From Neckera pumila (lineage: Eukaryota; Streptophyta; Bryopsida; Hypnales; Neckeraceae): DNA of 64,000 nt. The first letter of the stretch is position 1, and every line of letters starts with the position of its first letter. Location: contig OZ018409.1 in assembly GCA_963969595.1 (NCBI GenBank), forward strand, positions 26,425,282 to 26,489,281. Reading direction: 5' to 3'. Made by a program: the position numbers and the translations under genes. Below the pieces are notes generated by a model that was not told the DNA's origin, made no database searches, and saw only the letters and a list, made by a program, of their open reading frames with translations. Of this stretch, positions 1 to 9,110 are shown in pieces.

Positions 1-134
1 AAGTCAAAATTGCAATGGGTACCCTTGTACAAAAACTTGAATAGAAAAATCACTATCATTTATTTTTAAGATCGGATTTTTGGTGCTAAAATTAGACTTC
101 AATAATGTTAATAATGATATGTTAGTAAGAAGCC

Positions 135-1450
135 ATGTATTAAATGTAACAAGCCCGAAACGCTACAGAAGCTCTTTCCTCAACCCCTGGTGAGCAAGAG
201 GGAGCCGAGGCGCGCAAGCAGCAGCCGGAGTCCGTCATCGCTGATCATCCAAGTTTCTTATAAGTTACCGATCCTGGAGTGTTTTCTACGGTACTAGCTC
301 GTGAGTCAAGCTTTTTGCGACAGTTGCAGGAGGTTTTGGTTTACTGTCTCGGCAAGGCAACCGAAAACTGTGCCAAGTACGATCTGCTGTAGGTGAGACA
401 GTTGCAGGAGGTTTATATGTTTTGGATTAAGAGTTACTTTCTTGGCAAGGAGAAGCTAGGAAAGCTGTGCCAATGTGCCGTTGTCATTGCAAAGCCTACT
501 TCAAGTTTCGCACTTTCGGGGTTCAGTGCTTTCTTTGGTACCCTTGAGTAAAGCCTTGAGCATGCATAACTTTCTGCTGTAGGTTCAACGTACAGTTGCT
601 GGAAGCTTTGGAAGCTTTGGGTACTGAGCTTCCTCTGTTAACAAGGTGTTGGCAAGAAGGAGAATTGTGCCGCCATAGCAGCGGCCCGTCTCCTGAAGTG
701 TGGGAGGTAAATTTTCCAAACAGCTCTGCGTTTCTCTTGTCAGGTTACTTTGATGAATAGGTACAGGATCACGGTCTGGAAAAATTTAAGCTCATTTTGG
801 CTGTTCGATTTTCTTGCTCAGTGACTCCCTTGGTGATAGCTGGCAATTTAGCTCGTGACAGAGTACTTGCGCTTGACTATCGATTGTGTTGAGGCTTCAT
901 GTGTCTAGATATAATTGATTAGATAGTTCAAATTCCCCTTCAATTGGTTCAGCATCATCATCGCGTATCACGTTGGTTAGTTTCATTGCACAAGTGCTTC
1001 GACCTACAGTGGCAACTTGTCAGAACTGTTTTCACGGATATGTATGTGGAGTTAAGCTTAGAGGCTTGTGCCGATGGACCTATGCATCAAGGTATCCTAC
1101 AGGGTTGATTCATCCCATCTTTTGGGTTTTAGAACATGAATTTCTGGTAGTTTGAACAATAGAGGCTCTGGAGGGCCCCCTATTCTTCACTCGTCCTGTA
1201 GGCTCTTTTGAATTTAGTTTAGGCTTGCTGATTGAAGGTAAGCGCACCACTGCGTTAGCCAGTGCAATTGAAGTGGAAGCAGCTGTCCGTGCAAGAAGAA
1301 TTTGTCGTAGTTAAATAAGTGACAGTTCTGAGTACCATCGTGTGCTCTTGTTTTCGTTGCTCAATCGCTTGGATGCGTATATGTGCAGGTTAGCTAAGCG
1401 TGTGTATCCTAGAGACCCTATAATTGAAGGAGCACGTGCACTTCCGTCTC
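135..1450 (+). promoter_or_regulatory. 5' leader and upstream region of lectin-kinase copy 1
   Basis: No convincing protein-coding exon was seen here. The stretch matches, in inverted orientation, the DNA upstream of the second kinase copy (about 45865-49362), so it was part of the duplicated unit. It is best read as promoter plus 5' untranslated leader, probably with at least one leader intron, because a polypyrimidine/TGCAG acceptor-like site sits at about 1380-1389 just before the coding exon. Short ATG-initiated reading frames occur in it but are not conserved in the paralogue. Homology is patchy between about 985 and 1170. Confidence 0.55.
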
Positions 1451-4248
1451 ATGGAGCGTGCCCGTAACCTTTTTAGGCGATTCTCCGGAAAAGGAGCACC
1501 CGAGGCGGATGAGCTACGCAATCTCTGCATGGAAACAATTCAAAAACTGTCTGCTCAATACTTGAGTTCGAGTACAGAAGACGACAAGATTGAAGATTTT
1601 CTGATGAACAGGCACCAATGTAAATTTCTTGTTGGAAGGCTTACAGAGACTCGAGATACTTTAGAAGCGACTCGACTCTCACCCCTTCTTGATGAGAAAA
1701 CGATTCCAGTGCTTGAAGAGCTTCATCAGGTGCTCCTGGACGTGGAGACGGTCATCAATGCCAGCCGCATCACTTCTTCACAATGGCCAAGAGCGGCCAT
1801 TGAACAAAGCGACATGAAGGAGACCTTTGCAAGTCTACTTTACGGAGTTCAATGGCATGCGTCTGTTCTTCTGAGCATTCTTGTGGACAACTCTCAAGAG
1901 TCTTCCATCACATTTGAACCAGAGTTGTGCGAGGGTCAGCTGAGTGTGCGGGACGAGTTTTCTCTGCTGACAGCGATGAAGGAAGATGAGGAAAGCCTCA
2001 AGGACCGCCTCAGATCTGTGGAGCTGGACGATTCAACAGAGAAACAGCTTGCAAATGAGTTGCTTAGGCTGAAAAAGCGATGCGAGGAAGAGGAAGATCC
2101 TCTGAACACGTCATCAGTCCCCGACGATTCAACTGTCTCCAGCTCATCTCCTGACATGTTGTATCTGGATCCCGAAGATCTTGATCTCAGCGGCACCTCA
2201 TTAGGTCAAGGTGCGTCTGCAACGGTGAGAAGGATGAATGTTTTGGGCGGAAAGTACGCAATTAAGATTTTCGACACGTCCAACACAAAAGCATTTGATA
2301 AAGAAATGACTGCTTTACAGAGATTGGGGCGCCATCCTCATATAGTACGCCTCTTGGGCTACTCTAAGGAAGGTACAGAATGCTACCTCATCATGGAAGA
2401 AATGGACAAGGACCTGCATGAGGTTTTGTCCACAATTTCGCGAGACAGAAAAAGAAAAAAACTCACACCTACGCGTCCTCTTTCAGATGTGCAAGCTGTT
2501 GCCGTGATGCTCCAAATCGGGGAAGGCGTGAAGTATATTCACAGTAAGGGTTTGGCGCATCGCGATCTCAAGGCTGGGAACGTCCTTGTCAACCTTGCAG
2601 ATCCTTCAAGCAAGAGAATTAGTTCAGTGAAGATTGCTGATTTTGGTCTAACTAAAACCAAACACGCCACTCACACATACTCAAATCAGACTTATAACCG
2701 AGGTACCAACAAGTGGATGGCGCCGGAGGTCATTCAAGGAGATGACCCGGAGATTCACTCCAAGTTCAACCTCAGAAAAGCTGATGTCTATTCTTTTGCC
2801 ATTATCTGCTTTGAGATTCTGACTGGGGAAGAACCTTACAATGATCATGCTGATCTAACCACCAGACAAATGAAGGAGCAAGTGAAGGCGGGCACGTTGA
2901 GACCAAACCTTCCAAAGGGCTGTCCTCCGAAGTTGGCTGCTCTGATTAGAAGATGTTGGAATCCAATTCCTCAGGAGCGGCCACTATTTCCTGAAATTTG
3001 CAAAGAACTGAGGTACATCAAAGGGCTACTTCTGAGAGGTGAGAGCTCTTCTGTCAATGAATGGCACTTATTAATTACAAGTCTGACATGTTAATATAGC
3101 AGAATGTGGCAACAACTTCAAAAGTATTAGCACAAATTTCTAATTTCTAGGGCTAGTTTTAATTAATTGTTTGCCCGTGTATATGTTTCATAGGTGATCG
3201 GGGGAAGTTGGAATTACAAGATATTCGTCCATTTAGACCACTGGAAGGGGCACAGGTAAGCCATGTTGTATACTAATCTGAACATTTGTTGGGGTGGAGT
3301 ACGAACTGGAAAATTTGAATGACTGATCGACCAAAAACCAAAGAGTTGCTTTATCTCAAAGGAATTTTAGTATTCATTATTGTGAATGAAAGCAAGCTGA
3401 CTGGGTATTGCATTGCATAAGTCCAGATTCAAGTACTTATCTGGGATATGATGTGCTAGCTTGTGAAAGATTGCATGAATTTGTGGGTACATATCAGTTA
3501 GGAGGTATTTGAGAGAGATATTGAACAGTAGGCTGGGATTGTGGTGCATGTATCATATGAACAGATTCAAGGACCCTGGGGAGGTGATAGTGGTGGTCCA
3601 TTTTTTGATGTGGGCACCTCTATCAATCGGATTAAGTTGAGACACTCCCAATCTCCAGGACTAGTGAGTTTAATGGAGGTGGATTATAAGCTTGCGGATA
3701 GCAACGTTGTGAGGAATTACTGTGATAAGAATAGCTGGGGACACCTAGAAGAAGAGGTAAGTTACATATTGTTTCTCGTGGGCTCCATGTACCTTATTCT
3801 CAATTGGTATCAGTGTTTTTGAAAAAGAAAAAGCAATACTAGTTTTTAAGAAGAAAAAATATGGAAAAGAGGACTATTTTTTCAAAAACACTGATACTAA
3901 TTGAGAACTTTCCTTCTTAAAAACTAGTATTGTAGTTGCTCTTTAAATTTGAATCACTACTTCAGATCTAAGATATTGTTGTTATGACTCCAGATAGTGT
4001 TTGAGCCATTTGAGTTCATCACGCATATCAGTGGATACGTGTCCCAGAAACTCATTGGACTACATGGTAAAGAAGCTACAATTGGCATTGTAGCATCATT
4101 GACCATGCATACCAATATCAGAAGTTATGGTCCTTTTGGCGATGAAAAGGGTGAGCCATTCGCCAGTACTATTGGAAGAGTAATTGGGTTTCACGGAAGA
4201 TGGGGTGCCCTTCTTGATAGCCTCGGTGTTGTGATTAGTACTAGTTGA
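1451..4248 (+). CDS. HeLo/DUF1221-like - protein kinase - jacalin lectin protein, copy 1
   Basis: Proposed exons are 1451-3038, 3194-3255, 3532-3756 and 3994-4248; phases agree and give 709 residues. The ATG at 1451 was chosen because the frame upstream has only a non-ATG start. Residues about 20-150 form a predicted helical domain with NRHQCKFL (53-60) and QWPRAAI (111-117). The spacing resembles the DUF1221/HeLo domain of plant MLKL-type kinases; this is an inference from pattern. The kinase domain spans about 245-525: glycine loop GQGASATV (252-259), Lys272, HRD (370-372), DFG (397-399) and WMAPE, so it should be active; it is TKL-like Ser/Thr. GPWGG (564-568), SYGPFGDEKGEPF and GFHGRWGALLDSLGV mark a jacalin lectin domain with the GxxxD sugar-binding motif intact. 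No signal peptide or membrane segment is seen, so a cytoplasmic sensor or signalling kinase is likely. If intron 1 is retained, the frame ends at 3094 after an 18-residue alternative tail. Confidence 0.85.
2302..3118 (+). repeat. Near-identical tract shared by the two kinase copies
   Basis: Comparison by eye with the reverse complement of about 44223-45035 shows almost no base differences, including synonymous sites and the first part of intron 1. The only changes noticed are one Ala/Ser codon after HRDLK and a short patch around the GEEPY motif. Coding sequence on the 5' side differs at many residues, and the jacalin exons differ strongly. The simplest reading is recent gene conversion or homogenisation between inverted paralogues. 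Confidence 0.75.
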
Positions 4249-4411
4249 TCATGTAAGCTAATTATCAAGTGATCACCACAAATGTAGACGGTTGCTCAAT
4301 TTGATCATATTGTGAGCAGATTATTGCAACAACTATTTACTCTTCAAAATTTCATATGTTTGGCTTTGTTGAGAGTTATTATGATATAGTTTGGTTCAAG
4401 AAGACCCATCT

Positions 4412-4778
4412 CATTAGAGAAAATTTCAGCCCCTTGGAGGATTGCTCTACAGCCCTCTGAGGTACCGTGAAATTTATTTATTTTTGCTCAAAAAATTATT
4501 TTTTCCCTATTTCCGCCCAGTTGAAACTGCAGCAGCAGTGACACAAGAACCCAAAATTTTGAATAAAAATTTATTATTATTGGAAATTTTTTTTAATCTT
4601 AAAAAAATAGTAAAAAATTACTAAAAAAAAAGAAAAAAAAAGAAAAAAAAAGAATATATATATTCTACAAAACTTGACTGTTCACCAAGAGCATTTTTGA
4701 AGTTGACAGGCCATGCAAGAAATAGCATGGCATGTCAACTTCAAACGGCCCTCTAAGGGGTTGAAATTTCCTCTAATG
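4412..4778. mobile_element. MITE with 29-bp terminal inverted repeats, inserted after the duplication
   Basis: The ends CATTAGAGAAAATTTCAGCC and (reverse complement of the right end) CATTAGAGGAAATTTCAACC are inverted repeats of about 29 bp at 4412-4440 and 4750-4778. The internal 0.3 kb is AT-rich and non-coding, with a second short inverted repeat around TGACAGGCCATGCAAGAAAT. In the paralogous arm (near 42910-42925) the flanks meet directly without this sequence, so that arm is a related empty site. The target duplication is unclear. Confidence 0.7.
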
Positions 4779-4995
4779 TCCAAAAGAATTGACTCATATT
4801 ATACTCATTTTATTCCCAATTCTACAAAATTCTAATATGCTTGCAAAGCTTATGAAATTTAGATGAAGTTACTTTTTATTGGAAGGTAAAGTTCTAAATT
4901 TTTGTTGAAAGAGGTTCATATTTGAAGCTTAAAAATCAATTTCACAATTCCCTTGAATAAGAGTCATTGAATAATTATTCCCAAAACAAAGGTTG

Positions 4996-5908
4996 AACTA
5001 CATATTCTTTTTCAGACATTTTTTTGGCAACTTTTGGCATTCTTTTGCACATTTATCCATTTTTGTCCAATCTAATTTATATTTCTCTCTGCGGTCAAAG
5101 AAGACAATTTTTGCATTTTGCATAGTAGGATTTTCCACTAGATTGAGATAATAATATGTGGAAGAAATTTTTAAAAACTTTGATTGTGTGGATTGCAAGC
5201 TATTTGTGTTTGAAGTGAAGAAAATTGGTTTTTGCACCTTACCTACCTATATTTTAAGGTTTTGAATCTTTCTAGCTTAAATTTTTGCATTAAACATGTT
5301 GAATTAAAAAAAAATTATGTTGAAAAATTAAATTGAAAGTTTAGAGAAAAAACTGCAAAAAAGACAGATGACTTTCATACTTTAAGGAATTGTTAAATAA
5401 AAGTAGGTCTGGGATTGAACAAAAACACTAAATTCAATTTGTTTATAGTTTGAAGATGAAATTGAAACATAATAATCTCGCCAGTGACCGGTGAGATTGC
5501 TTGGGCTCCTCTGCTGGTTTCTCCTCCACTAGTGCTCTTGTAGTCCACATTAAGGTAGGATGCTCTAAAAGTGACCATTTAAGGGCTGGTCCGCCTTTTC
5601 CGTAGGTTTGCATGAATAGAAATATTTTTCACTCATTTTTCAGAGAAAGAAAAATGGATGACAAACGTAACCCAAGTGGTTTCATATTTTTTGAAGCATT
5701 TTTGAATTAGTTATGAATTTTCAAAGATTTTTGTTGTAGGTACCTATTTGTGACCCTAGGTCTTCCAAAATGCGTCCACTTACAACTTCTAAAGTGATTT
5801 GATTAAATCAAGACCAATGATTGGCTCTTGCATTAAAGAATACTTTTTTCTAGATTCAATCAATGACTAAAGTGGTCCATTTAAAGACCACCTCATATCC
5901 ATTCACTA
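4996..5908. other. AT-rich intergenic DNA with an element-B relic
   Basis: No gene is supported. A relic at about 5290-5505 resembles internal sequence of the TTAA-flanked element at 40662-41580 (shared motif GAAGTAGGTC or AAAGTAGGTC followed by ATTGAACAAAA). A segment at about 5010-5115 matches 42595-42690 in the same orientation, although the surrounding arms are inverted, which implies a small local inversion. Confidence 0.4.
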
Positions 5909-6182
5909 CACTAAAAACTATATTTAGTGTTAGCAACACTATTTACGAACCATGACACTAAATATCATTAAACCTACTAAAGTAAGTAACATTAAATGTA
6001 ATTTCTAATACCAAATATACCCTATGATAAATTTGAAATCCAAAAAATGTTTACATGTAGTGTTAGAACATATTAAAAAAATGAATTTGCAAAGGAAAAG
6101 ATTGAAGACAAGGAAAATGATTGGATGGGGTAGTTTGGTAATTACACTAAATGCAATCCAACATTAAATATAGTTTTTAGTG
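5909..6182. mobile_element. 274-bp MITE with CACTAAAAAC termini and TA target duplication
   Basis: The left end CACTAAAAACTATATTTAGT and the reverse complement of the right end CACTAAAAACTATATTTAAT form near-perfect terminal inverted repeats of about 23 bp. The dinucleotide TA lies immediately outside both ends (5907-5908 and 6183-6184). The inside is non-coding and AT-rich. The TA duplication suggests mobilisation by a Tc1/mariner-type transposase, although the CACTA-like start also recalls En/Spm elements, for which a 3-bp duplication would be expected and is not seen. Confidence 0.75.
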
Positions 6183-6362
6183 TACCATTTTATAGGGTTG
6201 ATTTGAAGAAGCTGGTCGCTTTTAGAGCAGGCTACCTTACCACTTCCAAAATATGAAGCCCAAAATGTGTACTGTAGCTAGAATCTCTATTTTAAACTTA
6301 GATTAAATTGCAAGACTTGAAAACGAGAAGCATATCTTCTAGCCAAGCAGTTTAGGTTTAAG

Positions 6363-6804
6363 AGACTTCAAGTTGGCAGAACAGATTGTTCACCAGGTGG
6401 CTGAGGTTTTTCTGCTAGCTCATCCTTGACTTCTGCTCTTGCAAGGACCCAAGCGTTGCGCCTAGCTCGCAGGGGCTCAAATTTTAGGTTTCCATTGGAG
6501 AGTCGTTGTCTCATATCTGATAAGCCAGAAAATCCAGACTCCGTTTCAAAAACGTATTCCCGTTTCTTCTAAAACCAGGTGCCCGAACTATTCAATTCAA
6601 AGACGTGGAAAAACAAATTCAACGATGTTGCTCTACCGTAACGTTGCAAAAGCTACCAAACCATGTCTGTGATTGTCTGCCTGTCAGGGTTGGATGCTTC
6701 TAAGGACGGAGTATCGTGCTGGAACTCTGCTTCCGTTGAATCACATTTGGCAGCGGTGGAGAGAGCTCGCCCACAGCCAGTGATTGCAATGCCACTGACG
6801 CCAT
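6363..6804 (-). pseudogene. Decayed first exon, possibly of a plastid-targeted protein
   Basis: On the minus strand an ATG at 6804 opens a 34-residue frame starting MASVALQSLAVGEL, rich in Ser, Leu and Val like a transit peptide, and ends at a stop at 6700-6702. In another frame lower down, about 58 residues containing RRNAWVLARAEVKDEL run to a stop near 6365. The two open stretches look like one exon broken by a nonsense codon and a frameshift. No family is recognised. The gypsy element at 7.2 kb lies just upstream of this ATG. It could also be chance coding potential. Confidence 0.3.
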
Positions 6805-7238
6805 TTGTGGAAGTTACAACCCTCTCTACATACACTTGCTATATTCTTCATGATTTTAGAAGCAGTCAAGAACGATTATCCGAACAACATTCAAAAATAT
6901 AGGCTAACCTAAAACCATTCAAAAATACTCATCAAGGCAAACATCCTATATGAGATCTCAGCTAATTATCAGTACAGTACAAGCTGTCCTGACCTGCAAC
7001 ACACATTACTGATCGTCTCCATACGTGCTGTATTGTACAAGTCAGATATCTCTCAAGACAAGCTCACTTTTGCAAACCACAAATTTCCTCAGATCAACGT
7101 CACACATTGATGCTACGCAATTCAGCTGCCATTCTCAATCTAGCTTCAACAAGATATACTTTCCAGGCACCATTGAAGTGTCAGATCACCCATATTCAAA
7201 GACTCACCAAAAATCTCTAGCAGACTTATTGTTGATTC
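6805..7238. other. Non-coding DNA left of the gypsy element
   Basis: I see no gene or repeat of note. If the decayed exon downstream on the minus strand is real, this would be its leader region, continuing on the far side of the insertion at 20210. Confidence 0.35.
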
Positions 7239-7243
7239 CCTGC

Positions 7244-8113
7244 TGATACACACTTTTCCACTTCATGTAATTTATTCCATGTAATAGAATTACATTTAAC
7301 TAATTCTATTTATTTCCAACTTGCAATGAACTAGGAATTGATGTTGATCTTTAATTTCTTTAAGCTTTTAAAATCTTTGCTTGACTATGTGAGACAAAAT
7401 CTTTTATGATTATCTTCAATTCTTCAAGTAGTCTTGAGTCTTTTATTTCTTTGGACTTGTCTTCTCTTTAAGCTCTTTTCCTTTGTTGTAAGTCTTGTAT
7501 TTATTCATTTATGTTTTTATATCTTTTGAATGAGAAATTTGCCTCTTTATATAGTTTTCCCCAGTGATAGGGGACTATTCACATAACCCTAACCGTTTAA
7601 CCTTGGAAATAGGTCTAAGACTATTCCTCCTATAATTTTCCTAACTACCTTTCCCTAACTAATTCTTTCTTATAATTAGCCTAGTAACTCTATGTACTAA
7701 GTTATATTGCCGTTTTGGTCTTCCTTGTCCGTGCTGAAGTGGTCTTTTGTAAAATTAATAACTTGTGAATTAAGATATTTTTCCTCATTGTTAATTTGTC
7801 AATCTTATAGTCTGAAGTATATACTTTAAGATTCTGCATTGTTATATCCAATCCTTTGTGTGTCTCTAATCTGAATTAATTCTTGAAAGTGCTCCAAAAA
7901 TACAGGACTCAATATAATTTGTCATTTTCAGAAATTCATGACTTTTGTATTTAATATTTTTATACATGTAAATATTTAGGTTTCATATAGTCTAGCATAC
8001 TTTATCCTTTGATCTAATTATCTTTAGATTTCTACAATATCAATAATCATTTTGGGGAATTTAAAGTTAGCCAATTTAATAATTTCTTTAAAGGACAACC
8101 TAATGGTTTAACA
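7244..8113 (-). repeat. Gypsy 3' LTR
   Basis: This 870-bp repeat begins TGATACACAC and ends GGTTTAACA on the plus strand; the same sequence lies at 19335-20204. The only difference noticed is T at 7524 against C at 19615. In the element's orientation a TATATAAA box lies at 7554-7547. Confidence 0.95.
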
Positions 8114-8129
8114 TTTACTCCCTCCCGGT
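8114..8129 (-). other. Gypsy polypurine tract
   Basis: On the minus strand ACCGGGAGGGAGTAAA immediately precedes the 3' LTR, the expected position and composition for plus-strand priming during reverse transcription. Confidence 0.8.
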
Positions 8130-8151
8130 AAAAAAATCATGTCTTCATGAT

Positions 8152-8865
8152 TTATGTGAAATATCGGAATTTTCGTGGATCGTGCTGTGGAATGTTGAGG
8201 TTTGGGTAATTGGCCGTAAAATCAAATTCCTTATATGTAAAAATTTGAGTCTTTGTATTTTGATACATATGTTGTAAACTTTCTATAAAACCAGCTTTCC
8301 TTATGGTCATTGGGAAATTTGAATAGTGTTTTTGTAAGAAGTCCAACCAACGATCTTTGATTTTGTAAAAGAATTCTTTGTCAAATTCTTTTAGCTTTAT
8401 GACAGCATTTTGAAATGTTTGTTTATTCTTAGATAAAAAGTGGGTTATGACTTGCATATCAATGTCGTTATTTCTTCTTTGAGGTCTTATTGGTGTTACT
8501 AATAATTCATTTGTAAAGAAATCCCTATGATGGCTCATCATCATTTGGTATGAGCGAGTGATGTAGCGAATAACGTAGCATACCGGGGATGCCGTATATG
8601 CCTCTACCATTCCTTTTTCGATATTAAGATCTCGTATATGCCACATAAATATTAGTAGTTCTTTTATGTCAGAACTTGCTTTTAACCAAATGCTTTCAAA
8701 TTCTTGTCTGTTGATAAGAGTTTTGTATGGGAGATAGGATAGACCATCCATTTCCAAGAATAATTTACTGGTAAGTTCATAGTGTTGTTTTAAGGGTATC
8801 GGTGGATACGCATAACTTCGTATCTTGTATAGTAGGTCTTTAAAAAGATGTATCCATAAATGCCA
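8152..8865 (-). pseudogene. Extra gypsy ORF, 3' part (unknown function)
   Basis: An open frame of about 238 residues lies between integrase and the 3' LTR and ends in TAA at 8152-8154. It contains WLKASSDIKEL and RWLDFLQKHYSNFP. Its start is missing: the piggyBac-like fragment at 8866-9110 separates it from the long ORF that ends around 9111 and shifts frame between them, so both were probably one protein. No transmembrane segment or Env signature is seen. I recognise no family. Confidence 0.55.
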
Positions 8866-9110
8866 GCAATTCAAAAACCCTCATAACTTTTGACTCACTG
8901 ATTGAAATGGACTAACTCAAAGCTTTTTAAGTATACATATAAATGTAAAGAATCAATTTCCAAAAAAAATTCCAGAAAAAACGATTTTTTCTTATTAGCC
9001 CAAATTGCCCAGTTACGCAAAAAAGTAACATATTAGATCACAACTTTTGACTCGTATTTCAAAATGTCATGAAACTTGGTACACATGAAGATATTCCTTG
9101 TCTCCACCTT
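8866..9110 (-). mobile_element. Fragment of piggyBac-like element A inside the gypsy ORF
   Basis: This segment matches the reverse complement of about 37664-37905, part of the TTAA-flanked element at 37568-38491; shared landmarks include ACACATGAAGATATTCCTTG and CCCTCATAACTTTTGACTC. It interrupts the extra gypsy ORF. Because the LTRs are almost identical, the fragment was probably already in the parent copy and was carried along by retrotransposition. Confidence 0.7.

Larger units (their letters stand above)
135..4995 (+). repeat. Left arm of large inverted duplication
   Basis: This arm holds lectin-kinase copy 1 and its flanks. It matches the reverse complement of about 42700-49362. The upstream limit is near ATGTATTAAATGTAACAAGC at about 134, which recurs inverted near 49350. 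The downstream limit is near 4995. Lineage-specific insertions (a MITE at 4412-4778 here; a 0.96-kb element and a hairpin in the other arm) explain much of the length difference. The spacer between arms is about 37.7 kb and consists mainly of transposons. Confidence 0.8.

Noticed and set aside
1936..2196. Minus-strand frame inside kinase copy 1
   Set aside because: It overlaps a conserved exon antisense; its Ser-rich composition mirrors the acidic linker of the kinase.
3367..3549. Minus-strand frame across the second intron of kinase copy 1
   Set aside because: It lies in an intron, begins with a non-conserved start and is disrupted in the paralogue.
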